DNA of 64,000 bases from Eretmocerus hayati (lineage: Eukaryota > Arthropoda > Insecta > Hymenoptera > Aphelinidae). Both the position numbers and the translations under genes were made by a program. Numbering within the stretch: the stretch's first letter is position 1; each line of letters starts with the position of its first letter. Location of the stretch: contig CM056742.1 of NCBI GenBank assembly GCA_029851415.1, positions 15,541,736-15,605,735 of the forward strand. The letters run 5' to 3'. Positions 11,220-21,814 of the stretch are shown piece by piece. Below the pieces are notes generated by a model. The model was not told the DNA's origin. It saw only the letters and a list, made by a program, of their open reading frames with translations, and made no database searches.

Positions 11220-12797
11220 ATGCTCGACAATATCGGGAAAATGTACGAGAGGATGGTGCTCAACAGGGTGGAAAAAGCCTACGAAGAAGGCGGTGGGCTA
11301 TCACCAATGCAGTTCGGGTTTCGGAAGGGACGGAGCACTGTGCACGCGATCGAGGCGGTCCAAGAACGGGTTCAAGCGTCGGTAGGGAACCCATACCAAG
11401 GAAGAGGAGGATTCTGTGCCATCATTGCGTTGGACATAAAGAACGCATTCAACTGCGCGAGCTGGGAGCGAGTCTATCAATCCCAAGCAGGTAAAGTGCC
11501 CCCCTATCTATTAGCCGTCACGAGTGACTACCTGCGGAACAGGACCCTCGTGTACGACACCGACGAGGGACAAGAGATTCGGGTACTGTCCGCCGGAATC
11601 GGACAGGGATCGGTCTCCGGGCCGTTCAACTGGAACACCCAGTATGACAGCTTACTGTCTATCGAACTGCCAGAAGGAGTGATAATAGTGGCTTTCGCGG
11701 ACGACGCGGGACTCATAGTATGGGCTGACAACGAGGAACTCTTGGGTAGACGCGCGAACGAAGCGCTGGCCCGAGTCTACGAGTGGATGATTAGCAGGCT
11801 TCTGGAGCTCGCTGTCAAGAAGTGCGAAGCAATCGTGGTCACAAGGCGTAGGAAGTTTGACTTACCCCGGTTTTATATCAACGGGCAAGAGATTCCACGG
11901 AAGACAGAGCTGAAATACCTCGGTGTATGGCTCGACGACAAGTGGTCGTTCAAGAAGCACATCCAGAAAGCCGCCCAGAAGGCGAGCAGGGTCGGTGCGG
12001 CGCTCCAGCGGCTTATGCCGAATATCGGAGGACCCAAGGAAAAGAGGCGCGCACTTCTCAACACCGTCACTACCTCCATCATGCTGTACGGTCCACCCGT
12101 GTGGGGGAAGAGAGTAGAGAAGACCATCATCGAGAAGAGAATGGGGCCTGTCCACCGAAGAGCGGCCCTGAGGAGTATCCGTGCCTACCGCACTGTGTCA
12201 GGAGATGCGGCTTACGTATTGGCGAGTACTCCGCCCATCCACTTGCTCGTCGCGGAGCGAGTGAGGATCTGGGACCGCCAAAAAGTGATCGGAGCCGAAC
12301 GAGTACTCACTCCGACGATGAAGGAGATCATCCGCGACAACGAAAAGGAAACCACCCTTGAGCATTGGCAAACTGAGTGGGATTCGCCATTTGCAAACGG
12401 CAGATGGACGCACCGGCTGATCCGTGACGTAGCCAAGTGGGCGGAACGCACCCACGGAGAGATGGACTACTGGACGACGCAGGCACTGAGCGATCATGGT
12501 TGCTTCGGTTCTTATCTGACCAGGTTCAAGAAGAGGACGACCCCAGCATGTCAGTCATGCGGGGACGAATGGGATGACGCCGAACATGCCCTGTTCAAGT
12601 GCAGCGACACCCGGAGAGAGCGCGCCGAGCTGGATGAATGGCTGGGTGCTCAACTAACACCTGAGAATCTCGTCCCGTACTTGCTCCGCAACCAGGAGAC
12701 ATGGGATAGACTCACCGGATACATCAAGCTGGTGATGACCCGCAAAGAGGAGAAAGAGAGGGAAGTAAGGCGCCTCGAAACAGGCGAATTACAGTGA
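11220..12797 (+). CDS. R1-clade LINE reverse transcriptase, N-terminally truncated (525 codons)
   Basis: This is the C-terminal part of a non-LTR retrotransposon polyprotein, which copies element RNA at the nicked chromosome. The recognisable frame extends upstream of the ATG to 11184 (QRPLSMLDNIGK), where an in-frame TGA precedes it. In order: FGFRKGRSTVHAIEAV (about 34-49), ALDIKNAFNCASW (about 71-83), GIGQGSVSGPFNWN (about 126-139), the catalytic FADDAGLIVW (about 159-168), LKYLGVWLD (about 231-239), and near the C-terminus a CQSCGDEWDDAEHALFKC zinc-knuckle-like motif. That order, and the C-terminal LTPENLVPYLL, are typical of R1/TRAS-type LINEs. The first residue of the usual [YF]ADD box is F. 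The apurinic endonuclease half is absent, so it cannot move by itself, but 525 intact codons suggest a young insertion. It is clearly more GC-rich than its surroundings. Confidence 0.9.
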   Translation: MLDNIGKMYERMVLNRVEKAYEEGGGLSPMQFGFRKGRSTVHAIEAVQERVQASVGNPYQGRGGFCAIIALDIKNAFNCASWERVYQSQAGKVPPYLLAVTSDYLRNRTLVYDTDEGQEIRVLSAGIGQGSVSGPFNWNTQYDSLLSIELPEGVIIVAFADDAGLIVWADNEELLGRRANEALARVYEWMISRLLELAVKKCEAIVVTRRRKFDLPRFYINGQEIPRKTELKYLGVWLDDKWSFKKHIQKAAQKASRVGAALQRLMPNIGGPKEKRRALLNTVTTSIMLYGPPVWGKRVEKTIIEKRMGPVHRRAALRSIRAYRTVSGDAAYVLASTPPIHLLVAERVRIWDRQKVIGAERVLTPTMKEIIRDNEKETTLEHWQTEWDSPFANGRWTHRLIRDVAKWAERTHGEMDYWTTQALSDHGCFGSYLTRFKKRTTPACQSCGDEWDDAEHALFKCSDTRRERAELDEWLGAQLTPENLVPYLLRNQETWDRLTGYIKLVMTRKEEKEREVRRLETGELQ

Positions 12798-13249
12798 CTC
12801 TGCCGATTGAAACAGAAGAGGCCCAAATGATTCCAGGAGGAATCTGATGCACTGAAGAGGGAAGAAAGAAGAAAGAAGAGGGAAGAAAGAAGAAAGAGAG
12901 GGAACAATGAAGAATGAAGATAGAAGATGCCGACAAGTGGCCGAAGAGAGAAGATGGAGAAGAGGAACGCTCGCAATCGAGCGCGAGACATGCCGCTCAT
13001 CCTGAAGTAATGCTCACGCGGTTCCGGGATGAGATGGAAGATGCAGGTGGATCTCCTTCTTGATTGCCCGATGCCCTAGGTATCAGACATCGAGGGGAGA
13101 GGGATATTACACGGCCGGGCCCACCCAAACCCGTGTCCCGCCTGGTATGGCCTGCGTGGGCTATGCGTAGTCCGCGTAAGCTGAACCAGTCCGGTGTCTG
13201 GGGACGGATCCGAGGGATCCTGAGGCAGATTTTGCCCTCTAACCACCTT

Positions 13250-13267
13250 AAAAAAAAAAAAAAAAAA
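13250..13267 (+). other. A tract marking the LINE 3' end
   Basis: 18 consecutive A residues after ACCACCTT, followed by GA-rich sequence. This is the usual 3' signature of target-primed insertion. Confidence 0.85.
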
Positions 13268-13367
13268 GAGAGAGAGAAAGAGAGAGAGAGAAAGATCCCA
13301 GAGTTCGGAGCGCTCCGACCAGCATATTCGAATAAACCTGTTATCTGTCACCATACCTCGAGACTAA

Positions 13368-13823
13368 GGCCCGAATTTATAGTCGTTGTCATGGTTTTGG
13401 TCATGACCAATACCTTGCATGGTACGCATTCAAGGAATTCCGGCAGAAAATTAGTTTTGAGTCAAAATTTTCTGGCTCATGTACCTAATGTGACTACAGC
13501 CACTCGTTTGTCGAAATTCCAGTGTTGAAAACTGTCTTTCAGCATAGAATTGGTGATCCACGCGTTTGCTACAGCTATGGCCTCGATTCACAACCTTGTC
13601 ACTCACGATTCGCGCAAGAGCACGAATCATAATTTCTGTGCATGTAGGACAATTTTCACCACTGATATTTCAACAGACTTGCGGCTGTAGTCACATTTAG
13701 TACATTAGTTCGAAAATTTTGACTCAAAACTTATTTTCCGATCTAATTCTTGAATCGCGTACCATGCAAGGTATCGGTCATGGCCAAATCCATAACCAAT
13801 GCCAACGGCTATAAATTCGGGCC
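13368..13823. mobile_element. PIF/Harbinger-like MITE with TAA duplication
   Basis: GGCCCGAATTTATAG on the left and CTATAAATTCGGGCC on the right are complementary. TAA lies immediately outside both (13365-13367 and 13824-13826). TWA target duplications with GG-starting ends are typical of Harbinger elements. The whole element is a long imperfect hairpin around 13600. It splits one of the 490-bp foldback repeats, whose other copies read through the site (CACGAGCCTAAGCC near 10100). Confidence 0.8.
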
Positions 13824-15833
13824 TAAGCCGACCGTGTGTGGTCCAAAGATCGAGCAATTTCCTAGGGATTGAAACTACGATCCTCTAGCTATGCGATCAC
13901 AATTCTTGATAATGGAATGGACTACGAATCTTTTCGGGCGTGAATCTATGCGAGGGCAGTGACTGCAAGGAGATTTGAGAGCTGATTCACCATTCTGGCC
14001 GATTTCACAGGGGGTATCATCTGATCCTGCGAGAAGCATGACTACAATACAACGACCGTGGCCAGAGCACGATTTCAAAGCAGCTTGATCGAGTGGTGTT
14101 TTAGGGAGTGTGATCCTGAAATCTCAGCGTGTGATCAGAAATCTTGAGAAAGAGTCGGGTAGATTCTTGAGTTTTTTGCCACAGAGCTAAGATTTCAGAA
14201 TCGCACGTCCTGGGATATCTTCCGATCCTTAGGCTATTGGATCACGTGGTGATTCTGGGCGTTGTTTAGTCATCGTGCCTCTCGGTACATCCAATCAGAT
14301 CCTGCTTGTGAAGATGGCCAGAATAGAGATTTAACGGTCAAATCTCCTGGCAGTCACCACTCCCTCGCAGATTCACGCCTGAAACTATTTGTGGCCTATT
14401 CCGTGATCGAGAATTATGATTACATACCTAGCGATTCGGAATTTCGATAAACGTGATATCGCTCGATCCCTCGGTCAAAGGAGATACTTGGCGTATGCCC
14501 GTGGTCTGGTCTCGATGCCTTGATTCGGCTCACAATCCTGGTCAGATTCTATCTCAGGAAATGATCATTGTCAGAAAACTACATCGAATTCACCATCACA
14601 GCCGCCCACCCAATACGGTTCTGAGGCTGAGTGATCTGAGATTTGTGTCCAGTGATCTCGAGATATGAAGGGCCTCCCCCGCCGGCTCTTCCAGTCTTAT
14701 CTAGTTCAACATGCGTCCTTGCTCTTGCAGCCACCCATTCAACACGATTCGGGAGCTGTGTAATCTCAAATACGTGCTTAGCGATGCCAAAATACTCCAA
14801 AAACAACCCCTACTCAACTCTCAAACTCCAATCCGGGTCAATTTGTGCCTCTACTCAACCCCCCCCCCCACCGCCCACACAACATGATCTGGAGGCAGAC
14901 AATCTCAAATTTGCGCTTAGCGACCCCAAAATACCCCAAAAACACCCTAACTCAAGTCTCGAGCTTCGATCTCGGTCAATTCGGGCCTCCACCCAGCAAC
15001 ACGATTAGGAAGCAGGGCAATGTCATTTTCGTGTTCAGCGACCTCGAAATACTTCAAAAACCCTCCACTCGACTTTTCGAGCTCGATTTTAATAGTCGCT
15101 TGTTCTCGACCCCGCAGCCTCTTACGCGATATGATCTCGAGATACGGCAATATGAGATTCGATCTCCATATCCTCGAAATATTTGTCAGACATCAGTCTC
15201 ACGCGATCCAAGATTAATTTTGATTCATTCCATAGAATTTGATTGCAGCCATGCATTATCGGACACCTTTTATCAACTATTCAGAGCGCGAGACTCACGC
15301 TATGCGATGATGCTGATATTCAAAAAGCCGCTCCCGCCCCATATCTGGGCTCTCAAGATCATGTACTCGTTGCATCGAGTCAGCACAGCCTTATGATCCA
15401 GCTCTGCAGCGTTAGCTGCTACATTGATTGAAATGAAATGTAATTGTTGAGAATACAAGCCGTTATGATTTCTTTGTCAATCGCGCATTATCACTTTTTT
15501 TGCATGCATTTATTTGCTTTTTGTATCGAAGGTTTCTGATAAAATGTTTCAATCACCAAAGTGATGACCTTTTAGCTGCATCACACTCAAATTGTACATT
15601 TTCAATTCAAATTCGAACGCTGCAGCCAAGCCTTATTGTTGTTCTAGATAACCTCATAACCTCCCATTTATTGGTATTTATTTGATTTATACTGAAAAAA
15701 CTAGCCATTTTCCGTCTTCGAGCCTATTGAACTTTTTGTTCAGAATTTTGTGCTTGACAACATATTTCTTCCCCTACAAAATTAACCGAAAGCCAAAATC
15801 CTATCTCTCGGAGCGGGGTCCTTTACAATACTG

Positions 15834-16953
15834 GTAGCACACGGTGCGCTTCTGAGGAGGATGAGTTTTCCAAAATTGTCAAAATATGGATGTTTTTCTA
15901 CGAAACTTCGTGAGCAGAACCTGATTTTGAGCGAAATCGGATCAGCTCCTTTTTTTGAGTAGTTGTCAAATTGAACATTCCCCATGTATTGCTTATAGAG
16001 AAATTTGTCGACCTAACGTTTTTTTCGCATCTTCGAGGTTTTCCCGCAATTACTCAGAAAAGGTGGGTCTTAGCACAAGATGCTGTAAATAGTTTTTTGA
16101 AATTTTCTTGAAGAAGATCAAGTAGACGTAATGAGATCAATCGAGAATTCCTCGATGGTGTTGACAAGGAAATAGTAGATAATTAACAGAAGGTGCGAGG
16201 GTTTTGAGAAACTCGAGCTTTTACTGATAATATGTCAATCTCCTTGAATTGTATGATTTATTCACGCACGTCATTCTGTAGGTCTTCAAAAAATCTATAA
16301 AAAACTATTCTTGACATTTTTTGCTATGGCCCACCTTGTCTGAGTAATTACGAGAAAATCTCGGAGATGCGAAAAATAGCGACTCAACGTTTCTTTCGCA
16401 TCTTCGAGGTTCTCTCGTGATTACTCAGACAAATTGGACCATAGCAAAAAATGTCAAAAACAGTTTTTTATAGAATTTTTGAAGGCCTACAACATGACGT
16501 GGGTAGATGAATCATAAAACTCGAGGGGATTGACATATTATCAGTAAAAGCTCAAGTTCCTCACGAAAAACCTCACGCCTTCTATTAATTATCTACTATT
16601 TCCTTCAACACCATGGAGGAAGCCTAAGTGTTTCGATTGATCTCATTACGTCTACTTGTTGTTCCTCAAAAAAATTTTATAAAACTGTTTTCACAGCATT
16701 TTGTGCTATGATCCAAATTTTCTGAGTAATTGCGGGAAAACCTCAAAGATGCGAAGAAAACGTTAAGTCGCAAATTTCTCCATAAGCAATACATGGGGAA
16801 TGATTGATTTGACAACTACTCAAAAAAAGGAGCTGATCCGATTTCGCTGAGAATCAGGTCCTGCTCATGAAGTTTCGTAGAAAAACATCCACTTTCGAGT
16901 TTCTTTTGACAATTTTGAAAAACTCATCTTCCTTAGAAGCGCACCGTGAGCAC
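15834..16953. mobile_element. 1.1-kb foldback hairpin element
   Basis: The left terminus TAGCACACGGTGCGCTTCT is mirrored at the right by AGAAGCGCACCGTGAGCACTA. Inner segments are mirrored throughout, for example GGAGCTGATCCGATTTCGCT at 16838 against its complement near 15935. The centre is near 16375. No coding capacity or target duplication found. It lies 10 bp from the end of the giant foldback element. Confidence 0.75.
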
Positions 16954-17811
16954 TAATTAATCTGTGTCCTGTGAGCTGGCTGTAAAAGAAAGGAGGACAG
17001 GAAAAAAATTCTACACCTCAAAGATGTATTCTGTCTACATCTCAAAAGTTCAAATTTTTTATGGAATGTTTTGTTCTTCATAGAAAAAAAAGCACCAAAC
17101 ATTGTTTTTGGGTTCAACTTTGTTGTAGCACTTTTCATTGGTGTTTTTATTCTTCTCAGTTTGAGATATGAGTGTTACGCGTATCCGCAGAGTATCAGTC
17201 TCCCGAAACCGATTCCATTCGAAAGCCAAGGAAATTTTCTTCGAAATGACCACTTCGGAAAGTCAATTCGATGTACAGGGACCAAAGTTACACGGTTCAA
17301 TCAGTAATGATACCTCCACTCAAGTCACAGCACAAAAACAAGATTCCATAATAAATTTATACAAGACTCGCGTCCACTTCCCTGCTTGTAAATTTTGGTT
17401 CAATTTCTAATTACACCTCCTGGCTGTGCGCACGCGCAAGAAAACTCATGCCTCATGCTTCAAACTGAGGAGAAGGGAAACACCAATAGAACGATTCATG
17501 GAAGAAGATGATGATGCTGACGTATTCATTTCTTCACGGGTGTACGAGCTCTCTCTTACATATCTCTATCGGTAAGTGACACCATCATACGTACTTCTAT
17601 TTATCCCTCCTTACTTGAAACTGTGTGTACTGCCATAGAAGGCCCACGGGCATCCTGTTACAGATCATTGCACGCTCAATTTTGCAAGCTACCGTCTCAT
17701 CCATAAATAATAGTGGATTTAGACTGCTTGCAATCAATTTAAGTACATCTACGTGGAAGCTTTCTTGGAGGTTATGTTATAACCTATAATTCAACAACCA
17801 CATTGCCTGCC
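16954..17811. other. No assignable gene
   Basis: A 78-codon frame at 17071-17307 (plus) has a hydrophobic segment (VVALFIGVFILLSL) that could be a membrane anchor. Nothing else supports it as a gene. The rest is unrecognised. Confidence 0.3.
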
Positions 17812-19237
17812 ACACGTGTTTGGGAATCGCAATCGCAGACTCCATTCGGCTACCTACGTCAGTCGTCAGGTGGCGCCAAGAGCCTCCCACTACGCAGAGT
17901 TCTACTGTGCCATCTCAGTGATTTGTTTTGGTTCTGCAAGTTTGAAGCCCACTCACAAGTTCAGAATCGTGTTTCTGCTACAATTTTGTGTGTCTTGAAC
18001 TGGAAGTGTTAGTGTTTTTCATAAGTACTCATATCTTCTAGGATGCAAGCGCAGGGAATTGAGTTTAAGGACGATCCTGAGGCTCCTCCCTGGTTCAACC
18101 GTTTTATGCGTAGGTTTGATGAGCAGAACAGAGAAAATTATAAGAAAGTCGAAATACTTGTGACGCGGTTGAATGACTTAGAGAAATCAATTCGTATTTC
18201 TCAAAATCAACTCCATGCAGAATTCACTGATGTCCAGTCTCAAGTTAACAGTCTAGCTCGAAATTTGCTTATCGTTGACACGCCTGGAATTCGTATCGCT
18301 GGCATTCCTGATGAACTCAAATCTGAACCTGAACAAGCAGTCTCTAGAGTTTTAGAATCGATCGGAGTGAAAGAATGCGTCGCTCAAGTGAGTGAAATTT
18401 CTCAATGGGCTCCGCATAAAAGTGTGGCTAATTCCGCAGCAACACGCAACTCGATTTCACATACAAAATCTTGCTCTACTCATACTTTGAAAATCAAATT
18501 ATCCTCGACTCTTACGCGAGACAAGATTCTTTCTCGTGTTCCTAAACTCCGAAACATGACTGCGAATTAAATATTTGAAGCTGGTGGAAATGAAAGAGTA
18601 TATGTGTCTTCGCTCTGGCCGAAACCTGTGTATGAATTGCTCCGTGCTGCGTCTCAAAAGGCTAAAGATCTAAAGTATTTGCATCCAACTGTCTGCAACA
18701 ATATCGTATGTATGCGCTCCCAGAAGAATTCGGCTCTCATCCCTGTATACTCCCAAGGTGATCTCGATCGCCTCTCACCAATTATTTCGTGAATCAAGAT
18801 AGCTTCTGCTGTAGACATCCAATACACATTGTTTTTTTTCTCTTTTTCCAACAACTTCTAGATAATTTCCTCTTTTCCACTCGTAATGGAGTACTTCTCT
18901 TTCTTTTATCTGTGTAACTATACTAAGTCATAAGGCTGTATATTTCACAAGAATTTCCACTTTTCCTCGCTAAGCTATACTTCATATGCAATTCTTGTAC
19001 TTGACAAATCTTTAGATAATCCATCAATACTATTGTGAGTTCAAGTCTCGTTTATTCGTATCTCATTACGCATATACGTCCAGTACCTCTGTAATGACGT
19101 AATCCTTTGGAATTTTTGATATAATACCTCATTATTTACCTGAATATGTAAGCTATTGCTGTAAACATCTATAACAGGGCTAAATAGGGTCCCACCCCAA
19201 AGCCCCAATAAACAAAAATCAATCAATCAATCAATCT
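17812..19237 (+). mobile_element. ORF1-only retroposon with ATCA-repeat tail
   Basis: A single ORF1-type reading frame (18043-18792) is followed directly by a 3' region ending in AATAAA (19208-19213) and four to five ATCA repeats (19219-19237), the kind of simple-repeat tail left by several LINE clades. No reverse transcriptase is present. The 5' boundary is uncertain; a C/G-richer leader begins near 17800. The structure parallels half-LINE (HAL1-like) elements of mammals, by analogy only. Confidence 0.6.
18043..18792 (+). pseudogene. LINE ORF1-like protein with one in-frame stop
   Basis: I read one frame of 249 codons interrupted by a single TAA at 18568-18570. N-terminal residues about 20-85 are a likely coiled coil (RFMRRFDEQNRENYKKVEIL and on to QSQVNSLARN), as in LINE ORF1 trimerisation regions. 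The middle has IRIAGIPDEL, like the start of the ORF1 RNA-binding fold. The C-terminal part after the stop (VYVSSLWPKPVYELLRAA, then KDLKYLHPTV, then SQGDLDRL) resembles the Baculo_FP-type domain found at the end of many insect LINE ORF1 proteins. Such proteins bind element RNA and chaperone reverse transcription. The stop falls between the two conserved blocks, so any translated product would lack the last domain. Family assignment rests on visual resemblance. Confidence 0.6.
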
Positions 19238-20232
19238 TAGGGACCGTCAAACGAAATAAGAGCCGTTTTGGCACTTGGATTTGAGGATAGCGTTTTGTTA
19301 TTCTCAAAACATTTGATCAAAGAATTCATGAGCGTTACATCGTTTGATCAAAGTTCGATCGGTGTGTTCCAACATCGGATCAAAACTTGAACAGAATTTC
19401 ATAATCTCACAATCGTTCTCAATCGGGGCCTGAAGGTCTAAACTCGTAGACCCGAGAAAGCCATACGATGTAGATGATGGTGGTTCTTGAATTATTTCTA
19501 TATAAAATGAGGAAATTGCTCGTAGAGAGTTATATCTCTACTTTGTTCCACATGGCTTTTGGTGATTGACAATACATCTTTAGGTTCTCGAATGATTCAT
19601 TGATCCATTAGATCACTATCCAGACATCGTTTGCGTAGTTTTGAATAAGTACGAGTCGAAAGTGGATAGAAACAATATTTATTGATAAGCTTGATTCAAA
19701 GAAGATCAAAATTTACAGTGTGTATATTACATTCGTATTATGATTCTTGTGACATTCTATGGTGTATATGTGAGACAGGAGATCTATCGAAAGGCGATAT
19801 CAATCGCATCGGATCCTCGCAATTTGAAGTAAGCTTTGCAACTTCTTTATCGCGGAGGATGGTCTGATCTAGCAATTTACAATAACCTTATTCCTTTCCG
19901 CATTTACCCGGGAATCACAAGCTCGTGAGGCGGCGAGGGAAAACTTCTGACGAAAGATAAAAACCTGGCCCGGAAAGTTCAGCACCACTATACACCAGTC
20001 ATGCCTAACACCACAACGGTATCTAGGACACCTTCATAACTCTGAATATTCAAACTCGTGCAACATTTCGTGCCTCCTGCGTTATTGCGTTGTTGAGGAG
20101 AAAATATCAGCTAAACAGAATCAACTAAAGATAACAAGTGAAGGTAGTCAGATTAATAATCAGCCGACCTGATAGCCGTCAAAAATATGACCAGCCCGTC
20201 AGTCGAATGTTAATCCACTCATGTTACAAAAT
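19238..20232. other. Gene-free stretch
   Basis: No terminal repeats, domains or splice pairs recognised. Confidence 0.4.
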
Positions 20233-20638
20233 CGCACTGAGAAAAAAATATTGCCGTCAGCACAATACGACTGTATTGTTACGTGGTATTGCCGTCAGAC
20301 CAATACTGGATTGTCAACACAGCAAAATTATTTTGTTATTGCATGCGAATAACCTAAAAATCTTTCGATTATATTTGTTCCTTTACCGATTTCATTCTGT
20401 GCAAAAAATTGGTAGATTTTGTGGCAAAATAGCCGTAATGTGACTGTGAATCCATCAAGTATCGGAGCATTCGAAATATACGCGTTGATCTTAACTATTC
20501 TGGCAGTAATGCCTGACTGACAAACCGATCTGATGGATTGATGCGATGACAAAATCGGTATTGCTTTCCTGGCTATACCACTTTTTGATCGTACGGCAAA
20601 ACGCAAGATTGTACGACAACAATTTTTTTCTCAGTGCG
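20233..20638. mobile_element. MITE with CGCACTGAGAAAAAAAT ends
   Basis: CGCACTGAGAAAAAAAT at 20233-20249 pairs exactly with ATTTTTTTCTCAGTGCG at 20622-20638. ATTGCCGTC occurs twice just inside the left end. Open frames inside are unremarkable. No convincing target duplication, so the superfamily is left open. Confidence 0.65.
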
Positions 20639-21136
20639 TCACAGTGATGGATCATCGAGTCAGCGTTGGTGCATCACATGCATTTGACAGTTCAAAACTC
20701 CTCTAAACATATGTTCAGACCAATTTTCCCATGTTAAAAATGCACCCTGAACATCTTGTGAACTACGCCAACGCTGCGTCGAGTAGTTATTATAACCAAA
20801 AATAAAAATTGTCATCGTATTTTGGAGCATGAAACCATTCCCAGAGGGATCCGATTTCCTTATACTTGATGGGATTCTCTTCGCAAATCACTCCAGAGAT
20901 CTACGCGAAAGTTAGGAAATTACGTGTTTCTCTAGAGAACATGACAATTGATATGGAGTGATTCCCAAACTTTTAGTGGCTGCAATATTGTTCGCTTCAA
21001 TTTCACTCATCAGCTGCTATGAAGTATACTTTTGCCACGTGGGAGAATTTTATTAAGTTTCTTGTCTCTTTAATCTTATTCGCGACGATATAAGTAACAA
21101 AATCTTTTGACTGCTTCCATTAAAGACTCATAAATA
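20639..21136. other. Gene-free stretch
   Basis: Nothing recognisable. Confidence 0.4.
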
Positions 21137-21812
21137 CAGGAATCCCTCCGTATTCGCGGACTTTTCATTCGCGGTTTTGGTTATTCGCGATTGGCCGATT
21201 GCGGCACTCCGTCCGTATTCGCGGTCCTTGGCCTTGGTTATTCGCGAATTTGATCCCGGGTGTAACGATAGTAGGATACTCTGGTATACTATTCCACAAG
21301 AGATATTTCGACAAGTTTCAAAAAACGATGTCCCCAAATCAGAAGAAACCTTCAGAGAAAAATTGTAAAAGGAAGAAAGAAGTAATGAATAGCGGTGAAA
21401 AACTCAAAATTTTGGAGATGCTGGCAAAAGGAAAAAAAGTGGTTTATGTTGCTCAAAATTTCAAAGTCAATGAGTCAACGATTCGGTTAATTCGTGAGTA
21501 TCAAACACGGTTTCGAAGCACTGCTAGCCCCTTACAGAGATTTGTATGAAGATACTTGTAGGCGTACTAGACAATCAAAATTATAACTTATTTCTTTCAG
21601 GAGTAGCAATGGCTACATCTTTCATGATCGGTTTGTAGCTTCACTTGTATGAAGAGGAATCAATTCTGAATATGGTCCGGGGAATTGAGCTTCTCCGGTG
21701 AGATTGTGACGTAACCCCTAATTTCCCATAAGAGCAATGTCTTTTTATTCGCGATTTTCGTATTCGCGGTACTTTGCTGATACGTATATCCGCGAATACG
21801 GAGGGATTCATG
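21137..21812. mobile_element. Tigger-like (pogo) non-autonomous element, 676 bp
   Basis: CAGGAATCCCTCCGTATTCG on the left is mirrored on the right (CGAATACGGAGGGATTCATG), and TA lies outside both ends (21135-21136, 21813-21814). TATTCGCGG-type repeats follow inside both ends. These features are characteristic of Tigger elements. A remnant of the transposase N-terminus is still present (21328-21549), so it is an internally deleted copy rather than a pure MITE. It sits inside a decayed minus-strand coding region. Confidence 0.85.
21328..21549 (+). pseudogene. Tigger transposase N-terminal HTH remnant
   Basis: The frame from the ATG at 21328 encodes about 73 residues. KKEVMNSGEKLKILEMLAKG followed by KKVVYVAQNFKVNESTIRLI matches the psq-type helix-turn-helix at the start of Tigger/CENP-B-family transposases, which binds the element ends. 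A Tigger transposase is normally about 450-600 residues with a second HTH and a DDE domain. Here the frame ends at 21549 and no catalytic region follows. It could at most make a short DNA-binding peptide. I regard it as an internal-deletion relic. Confidence 0.75.
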
Positions 21813-21814
21813 TA

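Larger units (their letters stand above)
11107..13294 (+). mobile_element. 5'-truncated R1-clade LINE inserted in the foldback core
   Basis: The insertion comprises a GA microsatellite, a reverse transcriptase reading frame, a purine-rich 3' region, an 18-base A tract at 13250-13267 and a second GA tract. The 13-mer TTCGGAGCGCTCC lies at 11094-11106 and 13304-13316 and would serve as a target duplication. It is itself largely palindromic, so this could be coincidence. The endonuclease domain and ORF1 are missing. Confidence 0.65.
9785..14180 (+). repeat. Core repeats of the foldback element, unit about 490 bp
   Basis: The block CTCTAGCTATGTGATCACAA followed by GGAATGGACTACAAATC, GGCGTGAATCTA and GACTGCAAGGAGATT occurs near 9790 (shorter spacing), 10170, 10665 and 13880. 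Subtracting the LINE and MITE insertions from the last interval brings it to about 490 bp, equal to the others. An inverted copy lies at 14340-14440. Confidence 0.7.
8372..15823. mobile_element. Giant foldback element, 7.45 kb
   Basis: The left end AAGGACCCCCGCTCCGAGAG and right end CTCTCGGAGCGGGGTCCTT are complementary apart from one extra C. The inverted arms extend inward for well over 1.2 kb (8372-9900 against 14340-15823). Arms contain a minisatellite (9160-9620 and mirror 14640-15030). The core carries about 490-bp repeats, an R1-clade LINE and a Harbinger-like MITE. No gene of its own is visible, so it is non-autonomous. The organisation recalls Drosophila Foldback elements; that is analogy, not homology. 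No target duplication was found. Confidence 0.75.

Noticed and set aside
11087..11494. 135-codon frame with an ER dipeptide repeat
   Set aside because: It is the GA microsatellite read in frame, then the LINE reverse transcriptase in the wrong frame.
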